Part shown: positions 1-13,386 of the stretch, one piece after another | Numbering within the stretch: the stretch's first letter is position 1 | Layout of the letters: each line of letters begins with the position of its first letter | NCBI RefSeq assembly: GCF_041320275.1 | Contig: NZ_CP162023.1 | Location: 2,356,001 to 2,420,000 of the forward strand | Direction of reading: 5' to 3' | Source: Mumia sp. Pv4-285 | GTDB taxonomy: Bacteria > Actinomycetota > Actinomycetes > Propionibacteriales > Nocardioidaceae | DNA: 64,000 bases | Program-made: the position numbers and the translations under genes | Notes under the pieces: model-generated | Database searches by the model: none | Told to the model about the DNA's origin: nothing | What the model saw: the letters and a program-made list of their open reading frames with translations, nothing else

Positions 1-278
1 AGGGCTCGAGGTCGATCGGTGCGAGCTCGAACTCCTCACGACGGATGCGGTAGCCGCTCTCGTTGCCGTGGTACGACTCCGTGTCACGGACCTCGATCGT
101 GATGCCGATGGTCCGGAGGGCTTCCTTGTCGCGCTCGAACATCCGGTCGAACGCGGCGTCCTTCTGGCCGCGGTACGGCTCGATGATCTCGCGGATCCGG
201 GACTTGGGCAGGTAGGTGGGAGTCACCAGGAGGGCGATGAGGAGGTTCATCAGCCGCTCGGTCGTCCGGGGTGCCACC
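1..278 (-). CDS. pafB: PafB-type WYL-domain transcriptional regulator (N-terminal part, runs off the window)
   Basis: Only the first 92 codons are present; the gene continues beyond base 1. The reading begins MAPRTTERLMNLLIALL and continues through a winged-helix region ending in RTIGITIEVRD. This matches the N-terminal HTH of PafB/PafC WYL regulators, which control DNA-damage genes in actinobacteria and lie next to pafA. Two in-frame GTG codons (281 and 278) are possible. GTG at 278 is chosen because GAGGAG lies 6 nt upstream. It follows the FKBP gene on the same strand with an 80-nt gap. The WYL effector domain is outside the window, so PafB rather than a paralogue is inferred from position. 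Confidence 0.8.
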
Positions 279-358
279 ACTCGCTCCTCGTCGGGTCAGA
301 CCTGCAGGTCAGCCAACAACGTACAGGGTCGGACCCGACGCGGAGCGCCGGATATCGA

Positions 359-1321
359 CTACGGGGTCGGCGTGGCCGCAGGCGCGGGATCGGCCTTCTT
401 CACGAGGTCCACGACGAACACCAGCGAGTCGCCGCCGTTGATCCCTGCCTGCGGGTTGCCGGCGGTGCCGTAGCCGTCGGCGTAGGGGATCGTGACGAGG
501 ACGCGGCTGCCGATCTTCTGGCCGACGAGACCCGTGATGAAGCCCGGGATCATCGCGCCCTGCTGGAGCTGGAAGTCGACCGTGTCACCGCTCTTGTAGG
601 AGCTGTCGAAGGTCTTGCCGTCGCGGCCGTTGACACCGACGTAGCGGACGGTGACGGAGTCGTTCTCCTTGACCGTCACGGCCTTCTTGCCCTTGGCCGG
701 GATGACGACCTTGGACTCGGTCTTCGCGACCACCAAGGGCTTCGTGCCGAGGGTCACCGTCGGGAGCTTGCCCCAGGCGCCCTTGACGGAGACGTCGTCG
801 ATGGTGCCGGTCGGCTTGGGAGCCTCCCACTTGGAGAGCACGTCGGCCACGACGAGCATCGTCTCGTCGGCCTGCTCGGTGCCCTCCTGGGCGCCGAGGT
901 CCTTGCCGGTCGCACCGATCAGGACGCGGGTGCCGTACGACTCGCCGATCACGGCGGGAGCGATGATCTTGTCCTGCTCGGAGCTCATCGTGGTGGCGCC
1001 GCCGGCGTCGGACTCGAAGGTGTTGCCCAGCTCGGAGCCGTCCTTGCCGGCGATGATCACGTACTTCATGACGACGTCGTCGCCGTCGGCGATCTTGGCG
1101 CCGTCACCCTCGACCACGACGCGGGACGTGGTCTCGTCGACCGACACGCCCTTCGCACCGTCGACCTTCGGGTTCTCACCGACCTTGCCGGTGACCTTGA
1201 CGGAGTCGAAGGAGCCGGCGTCGGAGTCGTCGTCACCTCCCTCGCCACAGGCGGCGGTGAGCACGAGGAGCGGGACGATCACGAGAGCGGCGAGGCGACG
1301 CACGTTGGGAGGACCAATCAC
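359..1321 (-). CDS. FKBP-type peptidyl-prolyl isomerase, lipoprotein
   Basis: A 320-aa protein with a lipoprotein signal: hydrophobic residues about 9-23 end in the lipobox LTAAC, followed by a Gly/Asp-rich spacer. The C-terminal ~95 residues form a typical FKBP domain (VTVRYVGVNGRDGKTFDSSY and GAMIPGFITGLVGQKIGSRV, then an IPYADGYG segment). An upstream region (residues ~80-170) looks like a second, degenerate FKBP fold. It probably assists folding of exported proteins at the outer face of the membrane. FKBP genes commonly sit between pafA and pafB in this order, but no direct link to pupylation is known. The start is uncertain: GTG at 1321 or the internal GTG at 1303, which gives a cleaner signal peptide (MRRLAALVIVPLL). 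Neither has a good ribosome-binding site. Confidence 0.88.
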   Translation of the reverse strand: MIGPPNVRRLAALVIVPLLVLTAACGEGGDDDSDAGSFDSVKVTGKVGENPKVDGAKGVSVDETTSRVVVEGDGAKIADGDDVVMKYVIIAGKDGSELGNTFESDAGGATTMSSEQDKIIAPAVIGESYGTRVLIGATGKDLGAQEGTEQADETMLVVADVLSKWEAPKPTGTIDDVSVKGAWGKLPTVTLGTKPLVVAKTESKVVIPAKGKKAVTVKENDSVTVRYVGVNGRDGKTFDSSYKSGDTVDFQLQQGAMIPGFITGLVGQKIGSRVLVTIPYADGYGTAGNPQAGINGGDSLVFVVDLVKKADPAPAATPTP

Positions 1322-1395
1322 TGGGGGTCAGGGCAACGACTGCAACCGTAGCCGACGAACCTCAGAATTCTATGAGGACGGTGTGACGCCGGGTG

Positions 1396-2757
1396 TCACA
1401 TGCCGTCGATGAGCTTCTGGACGCGCTCGTCCTGGGCCCGGAACGGGTCCTTGCACAGCACCGTGCGCTGGGCCTGGTCGTTGAGCTTCAGGTGGACCCA
1501 GTCGACCGTGAAGTCCCGTCGACGCTCCTGGGCGCGCTTGATGAACTCGCCCCGGAGCCTCGCCCGGGTGGTCTGCGGCGGCTTGGACTTCGCCTCGAAG
1601 ATCGACAGGTCGTCGGTGACGCGAGCCACCGCTCCCTTGCTCTCCAGCAGGTAGTAGAGGCCCCGGTCCCGCAGGATGTCGTGGTACGCGAGGTCCATCT
1701 GCGCGATCCGCGGGTGGCTCCACGTGAGGTTGTTCTTCTCGCGGTAGCGGTCGAGGAGGCGGTACTTGATGACCCAGTCGATCTCGCGCTCGACGAGGGA
1801 CAGGTCCTCGGACTCGACGGCCTTGAGGGTGCGCTCCCACAGCTCCAGGGCGCGTACGGCGACCGGGTCGTCGGGGTTGTGGCGGTCGACGAAGGCGCGT
1901 GCCTTGCCGAGGTACTCGGCCTGGATCTCCAGGGCCGACAGCTCACGACCGTTGGCGAGCGCCACCTTGCGGCGGCCGGTCATGTCGTGCGAGATCTCGC
2001 GGATGGCGCGGATCGGGTTGTCGAGGGTCAGGTCACGCATCGGGATCCCGGCCTCGATCATCTGGAGCACGAGGTGGGTGGTCGCGACCTTCAGCAGCGT
2101 CGTCGTCTCGCTCATGTTGGAGTCGCCGACGATGACGTGCAGGCGGCGGTAGCGCTCGGCATCCGCGTGAGGCTCGTCGCGGGTGTTGATGATCGGGCGC
2201 GACCGCGTCGTGGCGGACGAGACGCCCTCCCAGATGTGCTCGGCCCGCTGGCTGACGGAGAACATCGCTCCCCGGGGCGTCTGCTGGACCTTGCCGGCGC
2301 CGCAGATGATCTGGCGGGAGACGAGGAACGGGATCAGGATGTCCGCGATGCGGCTGAACTCGCCGTCTCGGGACACCAGGTAGTTCTCGTGGCACCCGTA
2401 CGAGTTGCCTGCCGAGTCGGTGTTGTTCTTGAAGAGGTAGATGTCGCCGAGGATGCCGTCCTCGCGCAGGCGCGTCTGGGCGTCGAGGAGGAGGCCTTCG
2501 AGCACCCGCTCCCCCGCCTTGTCGTGCGTGACGAGCTCGACCACGTCGTCGCACTCGGGCGTCGCGTACTCGGGGTGGCTCCCGACGTCCAGGTAGAGCC
2601 GTGCTCCGTTGCGCAGGAAGACGTTGCTGCTGCGCCCCCACGAGACGACGCGGCGGAAGAGGTAGCGCGCCACCTCGTCCGGCGACAGGCGCCGCTGTCC
2701 CCGGAACGTGCACGTGACGCCGTACTCGTTCTCGATGCCGAAGATCCGTCGTTCCAC
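1396..2757 (-). CDS. pafA: Pup--protein ligase PafA
   Basis: A 453-aa protein, normal length for PafA. It couples the C-terminal glutamate of Pup to substrate lysines using ATP. The N-terminus carries the nucleotide-binding signature GIENEYG (residues 7-13). The segment [15 protein letters not shown] contains Asp57, equivalent to the catalytic base of PafA. The fold is shared with Dop and glutamine synthetase. The short C-terminal domain ends [11 protein letters not shown]. Start GTG 2757 is supported by TAGGGT six nucleotides upstream and no Shine-Dalgarno site, suggesting a leaderless mRNA. Unlike the compact mycobacterial order, pafA is separated from prcA by two oppositely oriented ABC exporter genes. 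Confidence 0.97.
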   Translation of the reverse strand: MERRIFGIENEYGVTCTFRGQRRLSPDEVARYLFRRVVSWGRSSNVFLRNGARLYLDVGSHPEYATPECDDVVELVTHDKAGERVLEGLLLDAQTRLREDGILGDIYLFKNNTDSAGNSYGCHENYLVSRDGEFSRIADILIPFLVSRQIICGAGKVQQTPRGAMFSVSQRAEHIWEGVSSATTRSRPIINTRDEPHADAERYRRLHVIVGDSNMSETTTLLKVATTHLVLQMIEAGIPMRDLTLDNPIRAIREISHDMTGRRKVALANGRELSALEIQAEYLGKARAFVDRHNPDDPVAVRALELWERTLKAVESEDLSLVEREIDWVIKYRLLDRYREKNNLTWSHPRIAQMDLAYHDILRDRGLYYLLESKGAVARVTDDLSIFEAKSKPPQTTRARLRGEFIKRAQERRRDFTVDWVHLKLNDQAQRTVLCKDPFRAQDERVQKLIDGM

Positions 2758-2763
2758 AGCTCC

Positions 2764-2769
2764 ACCCTA
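2764..2769 (-). promoter_or_regulatory. -10 hexamer of pafA (leaderless type)
   Basis: Read on the minus strand the hexamer is TAGGGT, followed by 6 nt and then the GTG start at 2757. The expected transcription start coincides with the start codon. No -35 is clear. Confidence 0.5.
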
Positions 2770-2858
2770 TGCCTGAAAGCGAAGCGCCACGTCGGACTCG
2801 CGGGTCACCGACCGACAAGTTAAGGAGTCGAATCCTGTCCTACCTGCGTGAGAAGATG

Positions 2859-2882
2859 TTCCTCTGTTCTTCCTAAGAGGAA
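2859..2882. promoter_or_regulatory. Dyad symmetry upstream of the ABC exporter genes
   Basis: TTCCTCT (2859-2865) and AGAGGAA (2876-2882) form a perfect 7-bp inverted repeat with a 10-nt centre, about 40 nt before the ATP-binding subunit and ~100 nt from pafA. It is AT-richer than its surroundings and has no T-tract. It could be an operator or a leader hairpin; no adjacent regulator gene identifies the partner. Confidence 0.3.
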
Positions 2883-2921
2883 TACGCGGCAACGAACGGC
2901 GACGAAGGAGTGATGGCGACC

Positions 2922-3913
<992 letters not shown>

Positions 3914-3917
<4 letters not shown>

Positions 3918-4744
3918 CCACCACCGAAGCCCCCGTAGCCGCCGAGAAGCTCGACGCCGTCCTCGCGACAGGACCACGCCCGCCCCGTGCGAGCGCTGTC
4001 ACCACGTCGCTGGCGTTCGGCTGGCGGGCGCTCCTGCGCATCAGGCACGTCCCCGAGCAGCTCTTCGACGTGACGCTGTTCCCGGTGATCTCCGTCCTGC
4101 TGTTCACCTACCTGTTCGGCGGCGCCATCGCCGGGTCGACCAGCGAGTACCTGCAGTTCGTCCTGCCGGGCATCCTCGTGCAGACCGTGGTCATGATCAC
4201 GATGTACACGGGCGTCGCTCTCAACACCGACATCGAGAAGGGCGTGTTCGACCGCATCCGCACGCTGCCGATCTGGCGGCCGTCGGCTCTCGTCGGAGCG
4301 CTCCTCGGCGACGCGGTCCGCTACACGCTCGCCTCCGTCTTCGTCGTCACCCTCGGACTCGTCCTGGGCTACCGGCCCGACGGCGGCTTCGTCGGCGTCG
4401 TTGCCGGAGTCGCCGTGCTGATGGCGTTCAGCTTCGCCTTCAGCTGGATCTGGACCTGGGTGGGCCTGCTCGCACGCAGCCCGCAGTCCGTGATGGGCAT
4501 CAGCATGATGGTGCTGTTCCCGCTGGCGTTCCTGAGCCCGGTCTTCGTCGACCCGTCGACGATGCCGGACTGGCTCCAGACATTCGTCGAGATCAATCCG
4601 ATCTCGCACGCCGTCTACGCCGTCCGCGGCCTGATGTCGGGTGACTCCGTCGGCGACGAGATCATGTGGACGTTCGTGGCGTCGGTCGTCATCATGGCGA
4701 TCTTCGCTCCGCTCACCATGCGGGCCTACAGCCGCAGGCGCTGA
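3914..4744 (+). CDS. ABC exporter permease (DrrB/ABC-2 family)
   Basis: A 276-aa integral membrane protein with six predicted membrane segments and the ABC-2 pattern. There is an N-terminal amphipathic stretch ([17 protein letters not shown]), the central ERGVFDR-like segment ([19 protein letters not shown]) and an FLSPVFVD segment before the last helices. It forms the export channel with the ATPase encoded just upstream. The ATG overlaps the upstream TGA, implying translational coupling. A strong hairpin follows the stop codon. Substrate unknown. No regulator gene is adjacent, although TetR, MarR or PadR genes often accompany such pairs. Confidence 0.92.
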
Positions 4745-4746
4745 CT

Positions 4747-4780
4747 CGTCGCCGCCCGGTCGGGGGTCCGGGCGGCGACG
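4747..4780. terminator. Bidirectional terminator hairpin between the ABC permease and prcA
   Basis: A perfect 13-bp inverted repeat (CGTCGCCGCCCGG at 4747-4759, its complement at 4768-4780) with loop TCGGGGGT. It lies between the convergent ends of the exporter operon and prcA. There is no long T-run, as is common for high-GC terminators. Confidence 0.7.
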
Positions 4781-4786
4781 CTTGCG

Positions 4787-5503
4787 TCAGTCGGTGCTCT
4801 CGTCGGGCGCCGAGGCAAGCGCGGCGTCGACCTGGGTGTTCGACAGCCGTTTGAACTTGCGCGGCTGGCTCCTGGTGCGGTCGAGCACCGCCACCTCGAG
4901 GTTGTCGGCCGTGAGCGTGCGCGGCGCCGTGTCGTCATGACCGAGCGCCTTCGCGGCGAGGGCGATCGCGGCATCGAGCGCCAGCCCGGCGCTGTAGTGG
5001 TCCTTGAGGTAGCCCTCGACGGCCTCCGCCTGCCCGCCCATCACGGCGTGACCGGAGATGTCGGCGACCGAGCCGTCGTACGTGAGGCGATAGATCTGGT
5101 CGAGGTCGGGTGTCGTACCGACCTCCGCCACGAACAGCTCCACCTCGTACGGCTTCTCGCCGCCCGACGAGAAGATCGTGCCGAGCGTCTGCGCGTACGC
5201 GTTGGCGAGGCCACGGCCGGTGACGTCGCTGCGGTCGTACGAGTAGCCACGCAGGTCGGCGAGGCGGACCCCGGCGATGCGGAGGTTCTCGAACTCGTTG
5301 TAGCGCCCCACCGCGGCGAACCCGATGCGGTCGTAGATCTCACTGATCTTGTGCAGGGCGTTGGACTGGTTCTCGGCGACGAACAGCACGCCGTCGGCGT
5401 ACTGGACGACCACGACGCTGCGGCCGCGCGCGATCCCCTTCCGCGCGAAGTCCGCGCGGTCCTTCATCAGCTGCTCGGGCGAGACGTAGAACCCTGCGCT
5501 CAC
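4787..5503 (-). CDS. prcA: 20S proteasome alpha subunit PrcA
   Basis: A 238-aa alpha subunit that forms the outer gated rings of the 20S core and docks the Arc/Mpa ATPase. The N-terminal gate region [16 protein letters not shown] and the following [11 protein letters not shown] segment are characteristic. [15 protein letters not shown] and the [12 protein letters not shown] loop also align with actinobacterial PrcA. It lacks a catalytic N-terminal Thr, as expected. Start GTG 5503 has GAGAGGA about 6 nt upstream. It follows prcB by 43 nt on the same strand, so pup-prcB-prcA form one transcription unit. The C-terminal tail is acidic (ASAPDESTD). Confidence 0.97.
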   Translation of the reverse strand: MSAGFYVSPEQLMKDRADFARKGIARGRSVVVVQYADGVLFVAENQSNALHKISEIYDRIGFAAVGRYNEFENLRIAGVRLADLRGYSYDRSDVTGRGLANAYAQTLGTIFSSGGEKPYEVELFVAEVGTTPDLDQIYRLTYDGSVADISGHAVMGGQAEAVEGYLKDHYSAGLALDAAIALAAKALGHDDTAPRTLTADNLEVAVLDRTRSQPRKFKRLSNTQVDAALASAPDESTD

Positions 5504-5546
5504 GTGCGTCCTCTCTGGTCAGCGGGTACGGCGGGTGCGGGCGGCG

Positions 5547-6362
5547 TCACTCCAGCGGAGCGGACGGGCCGTCAGGACGAGACATCCGGCCGCCGATCAC
5601 GCGGTCGGCGATCGCCGCGGTGGCGTCGTCGCCGTACGCGCGGAACCCGTCGGCGGTGATCACCGCGACCATCGGGAAGATGCGCCGGGTGAGGTCGGGG
5701 CCTCCGGTGGCCGAGTCGTCGTCTGCAGCGTCGTACAGCGCCTGGATGCAGGCGGTCACCGCCTCGGACTCCTCGAGGTCGGGGCGGTAGAGCTTCTTGA
5801 GGGCGCCGCGGGCGAACATCGAGCCGGACCCGACGGAGTGGAACGAGCGCTCCTCGTTGCGGTTGCCGGTGACGTCGAAGACGAAGATGCGACCGACTCC
5901 CGCGTCGAGGTCGAACGCCGCGAACAACGGCACCACGGCCAGCCCCTGCATGGCCATGCCGAGGTTGTTGCGGATGAGGGTCGAGAGGCGGTTGGCCTTG
6001 CCGTCCGTGGACAGCGGGGTGCCCTCGATCTTCTCGTAGTGCTCGAGCTCCAGCTGGAACAGGCGCGTCATCTCGACCGCGAGCCCGGCGGTGCCGGCGA
6101 TGCCGACCGCGGAGAACTCGTCGGCCGGGAAGACCTTCTGGATGTCTCGCTGGGCGATGACGTTGCCCATGGTCGCGCGGCGGTCGCCGGCCATCACGAC
6201 CCCGCCGGGGAACGTGGCGGCGACGATCGTCGTCGCGTGCGCCACCTGGTGCGCGACCGACGCGTCGGTGACCCGAGCGCCCGGGAGGAGCTCAGGCTGG
6301 TGTCGTGCGAGGAACTCGGTGAAGGAGGACGAACCAGCTGTCAGGAACGCCTCTGGCAGCAT
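5547..6362 (-). CDS. prcB: 20S proteasome beta subunit PrcB (proprotein)
   Basis: A 271-aa proteolytic subunit made with a ~43-residue propeptide. Autocleavage before Thr44 in the sequence [12 protein letters not shown] would expose the catalytic N-terminal threonine. The GDRRAT motif and Lys/Asp active-site context follow. It forms the inner rings of the core with PrcA. ATG 6362 overlaps the pup stop codon (TGATG), so translation is coupled. A GTG at 6365 is also in frame but less likely. Expression should be driven from the pup promoter. Length and order match prcB of other actinobacteria. Confidence 0.97.
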   Translation of the reverse strand: MLPEAFLTAGSSSFTEFLARHQPELLPGARVTDASVAHQVAHATTIVAATFPGGVVMAGDRRATMGNVIAQRDIQKVFPADEFSAVGIAGTAGLAVEMTRLFQLELEHYEKIEGTPLSTDGKANRLSTLIRNNLGMAMQGLAVVPLFAAFDLDAGVGRIFVFDVTGNRNEERSFHSVGSGSMFARGALKKLYRPDLEESEAVTACIQALYDAADDDSATGGPDLTRRIFPMVAVITADGFRAYGDDATAAIADRVIGGRMSRPDGPSAPLE

Positions 6363-6571
6363 CACTGCCCGCCCTTCTGCACGAAGCTGCGGACGAACTC
6401 CTCGGCGTTCTCCTCGAGCACGTCGTCGATCTCGTCGAGGATGGAGTCGATGTCGTCGTCGAGCTTCTCCTTGCGCTCGGCGACGTCCTCCGAAGGCTCG
6501 ACCTGGACGTCGTCCTGCTCGTCGGTGCTCTTGCGTGTGGTCTTGTGCTGCTGCCCACCGTCGCGTGCCAT
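6362..6571 (-). CDS. pup: Prokaryotic ubiquitin-like protein Pup
   Basis: A 69-aa, very acidic, mostly disordered protein tag. The C-terminal half (about residues 28-60) forms the helix recognised by the Arc/Mpa coiled coil. The protein ends in KGGQ. The terminal Gln must be deamidated to Glu by Dop before PafA can attach it to lysines, so this organism uses the Gln form. ATG 6571 is chosen over GTG 6574 because GAGGAGG lies 5 nt upstream. It overlaps prcB and lies directly downstream of dop on the same strand, but has its own promoter (see 6609-6631). Confidence 0.97.
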   Translation of the reverse strand: MARDGGQQHKTTRKSTDEQDDVQVEPSEDVAERKEKLDDDIDSILDEIDDVLEENAEEFVRSFVQKGGQ

Positions 6572-6608
6572 CACAACCTCCTCGAGTCGGCTGTCTGTGC
6601 CGTGGACT

Positions 6609-6631
6609 CGACCCTATACCGGAGGGGTGAC
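6609..6631 (-). promoter_or_regulatory. Bipartite promoter of pup-prcBA, shared with arc
   Basis: On the minus strand: GTCACC, 7 nt, TATAGGGTCG. The same two blocks at the same spacing occur upstream of arc (15237-15259). TATAGG fits a -10 hexamer and would start transcription near 6606, about 35 nt before the pup ATG. There is no good -35, so GTCACC may be an activator or repressor site or part of a special promoter class. Confidence 0.6.
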
Positions 6632-6669
6632 CGAGCGGGTGCGACTTCCGGGCGGGCGAAGGAGACCGC

Positions 6670-8187
6670 TCAGCGTCGCGTGATGGCGTCGAACAGGCCC
6701 TGAGCGGTGTCGTGGGCGTCGAACAGCGCGCCGACGTGCTCGCGGGTCCCCCGGAGGGGCTCCATCGTCGGGATCCGCTGCAGCGTGTCGCGTCCGGGAA
6801 GGTCGAAGATCACCGAGTCCCACGAGGCGGCGGCGACGGCCTCCGGGTAGTGCGTGAGGCACTGGCCGCGGAAGTAGGCGCGGGTGTCCTCCGGCGGCTC
6901 CGTGACGGCCCGCTCGATCTCGGTGTCCGACAGCAGGCGCTTCATCCGGCCCGCGCGTACGAGGCGTTGGTAGAGGCCCTTCTCGGGACGCATGTCGGCG
7001 TACTGGAGGTCGACGAGGTGCAGCTTGGCGTGGTCCCAGTCGAGGCCGTCGCGCTCACGGTACGACTCGAGCAGCGACAGCTTGGCGACCCAGTCGAGCT
7101 CGTCGCGCAGCTGCATCGGGTCGTCGCCGAGCCGCGTGAGGACGGACTCCCACCGGTCGAGGACGTCCTTGGTCTGACCGGCGGCGGGGTCCTCGCCGTC
7201 GTGGCCCTGCTGGACGAAGGCGGCGGCCTTCTCGAGGTAGGCCCACTGGAGGTCGAGGGCCGTGATCGTACGGCCGTCGTCGAGGTCCACGGCCGTCTGG
7301 AGGGACGCGTCGTGCGAGATCGCGTGCAGTGCCTTGATCGGCTGCGCGAGCTCCAGACCGCCGCTGAGGAACCCTGCCTCGATCATCGCCAGGACGAGCG
7401 AGGTCGTGCCCATCTTGAGGTAGGCCGCGATCTCGGAGAGGTTGGCGTCACCGATGATGACGTGCAGGCGCCGGTACTTCGACGGGTCGGCGTGGGGCTC
7501 GTCGCGCGTGTTGATGATCGGCCGCTTGAGGGTCGTCTCGAGACCCACCCCGACCTCGAAGTAGTCGGCGCGCTGGCTGATCTGGAAGCCGCTCTCGGAG
7601 CCGTCCTGCTGGCGCCCCACACGACCTGCGCCGCACACGACCTGGCGCGACACGAAGAACGGCGTCAGATGCTCCACGATGGCCCCGAACGGCACGTCAC
7701 GGCGCATGAGGTAGTTCTCGTGGGCTCCGTACGAGGCGCCCTTGTTGTCGACGTTGTTCTTGTAGACGAGGAGCCCCGGCGAACCCGGCAGGTGGGACGC
7801 GAGCTCCGCGCCCCGCTGCATGACGAGCTCGCCGGCCTTCTCCCACAGGACGACGTCGCGCGGGGTCGTGCACTCCGGGGAGGAGTACTCGGGGTGAGCG
7901 TGGTCGACGTAGAGACGCGCACCGTTGGTCAGGATGACGTTGGCGAGACCGAGGTCCTCGTCGGTGAGCTGCGTCGGGTCGGCACGGTCGCGGCTCAGGT
8001 CGAACCCGCGCGCGTCGCGGAGCGGGTTCTCCTCCTCGAAGTCCCAACGGGCGCGGCGCGTCAGCCCGTGAGCGCTCGCGTACGCGTTCACGACCTGCGT
8101 CGAGGCCACCATCTGGTTCGCCGTCGGCTGCCCCTTGACGGAGATGCCGTACTCGACCTCGGACCCCATCACCCGTCGTACCGTCAT
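6670..8187 (-). CDS. dop: Pup deamidase/depupylase Dop
   Basis: A 505-aa homologue of PafA that converts the C-terminal Gln of Pup to Glu and also removes Pup from substrates. The nucleotide site signature GSEVEYGI is at residues 8-15. Asp95 in [14 protein letters not shown] is the catalytic aspartate position of the family. The Dop-specific insertion (the Dop loop, about residues 40-80) distinguishes it from PafA. The ATG start is preceded by TAGGCT at a 6-nt spacing, predicting a leaderless mRNA. It is divergent from a NUDIX gene with only ~48 nt between the starts. Confidence 0.97.
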   Translation of the reverse strand: MTVRRVMGSEVEYGISVKGQPTANQMVASTQVVNAYASAHGLTRRARWDFEEENPLRDARGFDLSRDRADPTQLTDEDLGLANVILTNGARLYVDHAHPEYSSPECTTPRDVVLWEKAGELVMQRGAELASHLPGSPGLLVYKNNVDNKGASYGAHENYLMRRDVPFGAIVEHLTPFFVSRQVVCGAGRVGRQQDGSESGFQISQRADYFEVGVGLETTLKRPIINTRDEPHADPSKYRRLHVIIGDANLSEIAAYLKMGTTSLVLAMIEAGFLSGGLELAQPIKALHAISHDASLQTAVDLDDGRTITALDLQWAYLEKAAAFVQQGHDGEDPAAGQTKDVLDRWESVLTRLGDDPMQLRDELDWVAKLSLLESYRERDGLDWDHAKLHLVDLQYADMRPEKGLYQRLVRAGRMKRLLSDTEIERAVTEPPEDTRAYFRGQCLTHYPEAVAAASWDSVIFDLPGRDTLQRIPTMEPLRGTREHVGALFDAHDTAQGLFDAITRR

Positions 8188-8193
8188 GGACTC

Positions 8194-8199
8194 AGCCTA
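8194..8199 (-). promoter_or_regulatory. -10 hexamer of dop (leaderless type)
   Basis: Minus-strand TAGGCT, 6-nt spacer, then the dop ATG at 8187. The same TAGGCT hexamer precedes five other genes in this window (RecB-like, DUF3090, MoxR, DUF445 and close variants). Confidence 0.5.
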
Positions 8200-8235
8200 G
8201 TCACTGCAGCCCACGCCACTGGGATGATGACTCGC

Positions 8236-8757
8236 ATGGACGAGATCGTGGCGTTGTACGGGGACGACGGCCAGCCAGTGGGTGAGGCACCCCGATCGCG
8301 GGTCCGCGCGCAGAACCTGCACCACGCGGCGACTGCCGTCGTCGTCCTCGATCCCGCCGACCGGGTCTACGTCCACCGTCGCACGGACACGAAGGACGTC
8401 TTTCCCGGCATCTACGACGTGTGCGCAGGCGGCGTCCTCCTGGCCGGCGAGGACCCGTACGACGGCGCGGTCCGCGAGGTGGCCGAGGAGCTCGGTGTCA
8501 CCGGTGTCGAGCTGGGGCCGATCTTCACCGGACGGTACGCCGACGCACACACCTCGTACACCGCGTTCGGCTACGTCGTCGAAGCGTGGACCGGGCCGAT
8601 CCGGTGGCAGCCCGAGGAGGTCGCGTGGGGTGACTGGGTCGACCTCGCCGACCTGGTCGTACGCCTGAACGACCCGGACTGGCCGCTGGTGCCCGACTCC
8701 CGGGCCCTCGCCGGTCCGTGGCTCCGCGCCCGTGCGGCGCACGAGGTCGTCGAGTAG
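8236..8757 (+). CDS. NUDIX hydrolase (isopentenyl-diphosphate-isomerase-like)
   Basis: A 173-aa NUDIX protein. The Nudix box runs from GGVLLAGEDPYDGAV through REVAEELGV (about residues 72-94), with metal-binding glutamates intact. The N-terminal MDEIVALYGDDGQPVG and the VHRRTDTKDVFPG segment resemble the family of small hydrolases annotated as IDI-like. It probably hydrolyses a nucleoside diphosphate-linked substrate; the substrate is not readable. Start ATG 8236 is favoured: GATGAT lies 7 nt upstream on the plus strand. Two earlier in-frame ATGs (8224, 8227) add at most four residues. Divergent from dop. Confidence 0.88.
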   Translation: MDEIVALYGDDGQPVGEAPRSRVRAQNLHHAATAVVVLDPADRVYVHRRTDTKDVFPGIYDVCAGGVLLAGEDPYDGAVREVAEELGVTGVELGPIFTGRYADAHTSYTAFGYVVEAWTGPIRWQPEEVAWGDWVDLADLVVRLNDPDWPLVPDSRALAGPWLRARAAHEVVE

Positions 8758-8821
8758 GTCGTCGCTACGCCCGCGGCCGAGCGGCGGCGCGCCCCCTCGC
8801 CTCTCCCGTCACCCTCCCGCA

Positions 8822-8904
8822 TTTGAGGTGCTCACACCGGAAACGCCTCTGATGCACCTCAAAAATGAGGTGCACCAGAGAACTTGAGGTGTGAGCACCT
8901 CAAA
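8822..8904. repeat. Nested intergenic palindrome at the 3' ends of the NUDIX gene and metH
   Basis: Outer arms 8822-8838 and 8888-8904 are a perfect 17-bp inverted repeat (TTTGAGGTGCTCACACC and complement). An inner hairpin has 9-bp arms TGCACCTCA/TGAGGTGCA around AAAA (8853-8874). The right outer arm itself folds as TTGAGGTG-TGAG-CACCTCAA. The core AGGTG/CACCT therefore occurs four times. It sits between convergent genes, so it may terminate both, but its nesting is more like a REP/BIME-type repeat. Confidence 0.75.
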
Positions 8905-8938
8905 CGGGGAGTAAAGGGACGGTGACAGTCTGTGGACG

Positions 8939-12814
<3,876 letters not shown>

Positions 12815-12863
12815 GTCCGGGTGCCGGACGGTACGTCCACGATGTGAAAAATGGTCCCGGATC

Positions 12864-13343
12864 TCAGTGCAGGGTCTTGCCCAGGTAGACCGACAGCGGG
12901 TCCTCCGCGTAGTAGCCGAAAGGCTCGACGTCGGTGTAGCCCGAGGACCGGTACAACGCGATGGCCTCCGGCTGCAGCCGACCGGTCTCGAGGATGATTG
13001 TCACGGCCCCCGCCTCCCGCGCCGACTGCTCCAGCCACGCCAGCATGCGACGGGCGTAGCCACGTCCACGAGCGGCGTCGCGGACGTACATGCGCTTGAT
13101 CTCGACGCGCCCGTCGTCGTGCAGCCGCCAGCCGCCGGTCGCGACCGGGGCACCAGCCGCGTCGTACCCCACCGCGAACCGTCCTCCCGAGCCGTGGAAC
13201 TCGTCGACGTCCGTCGGGCCCTCGTCGGGCGATCCGTAGCGGCGGACGTACTCGGCCTGGACCTCGGCCACGAGGCGTGCGGCGTCGGCATGGTCGTAGC
13301 CGACGGTGCGGATGTCGAGCGGGAGCGTCGTACGCGCGGTCAC
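12864..13343 (-). CDS. GNAT family N-acetyltransferase
   Basis: A 159-aa single-domain GNAT protein. The acetyl-CoA-binding motif A is seen as [20 protein letters not shown], followed by [10 protein letters not shown] and [11 protein letters not shown]. It transfers an acetyl group to an unidentified amine. Start GTG 13343 is chosen because GACAAT lies 6 nt upstream, giving a leaderless pattern, and because the protein then begins directly with the first strand ([12 protein letters not shown]). It lies between arc and metH on the same strand, with about 40-50 nt on either side. Confidence 0.88.
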   Translation of the reverse strand: MTARTTLPLDIRTVGYDHADAARLVAEVQAEYVRRYGSPDEGPTDVDEFHGSGGRFAVGYDAAGAPVATGGWRLHDDGRVEIKRMYVRDAARGRGYARRMLAWLEQSAREAGAVTIILETGRLQPEAIALYRSSGYTDVEPFGYYAEDPLSVYLGKTLH

Positions 13344-13386
13344 GGCTCCATTGTCCGTGACCGCGGCGTACGGCTTGCACGAGGCC

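Noticed and set aside
12815-12866. Cobalamin or SAM riboswitch upstream of metH
   Set aside because: Only about 50 bp separate metH from the next gene, too short for either aptamer, and no conserved B12-box sequence was seen.
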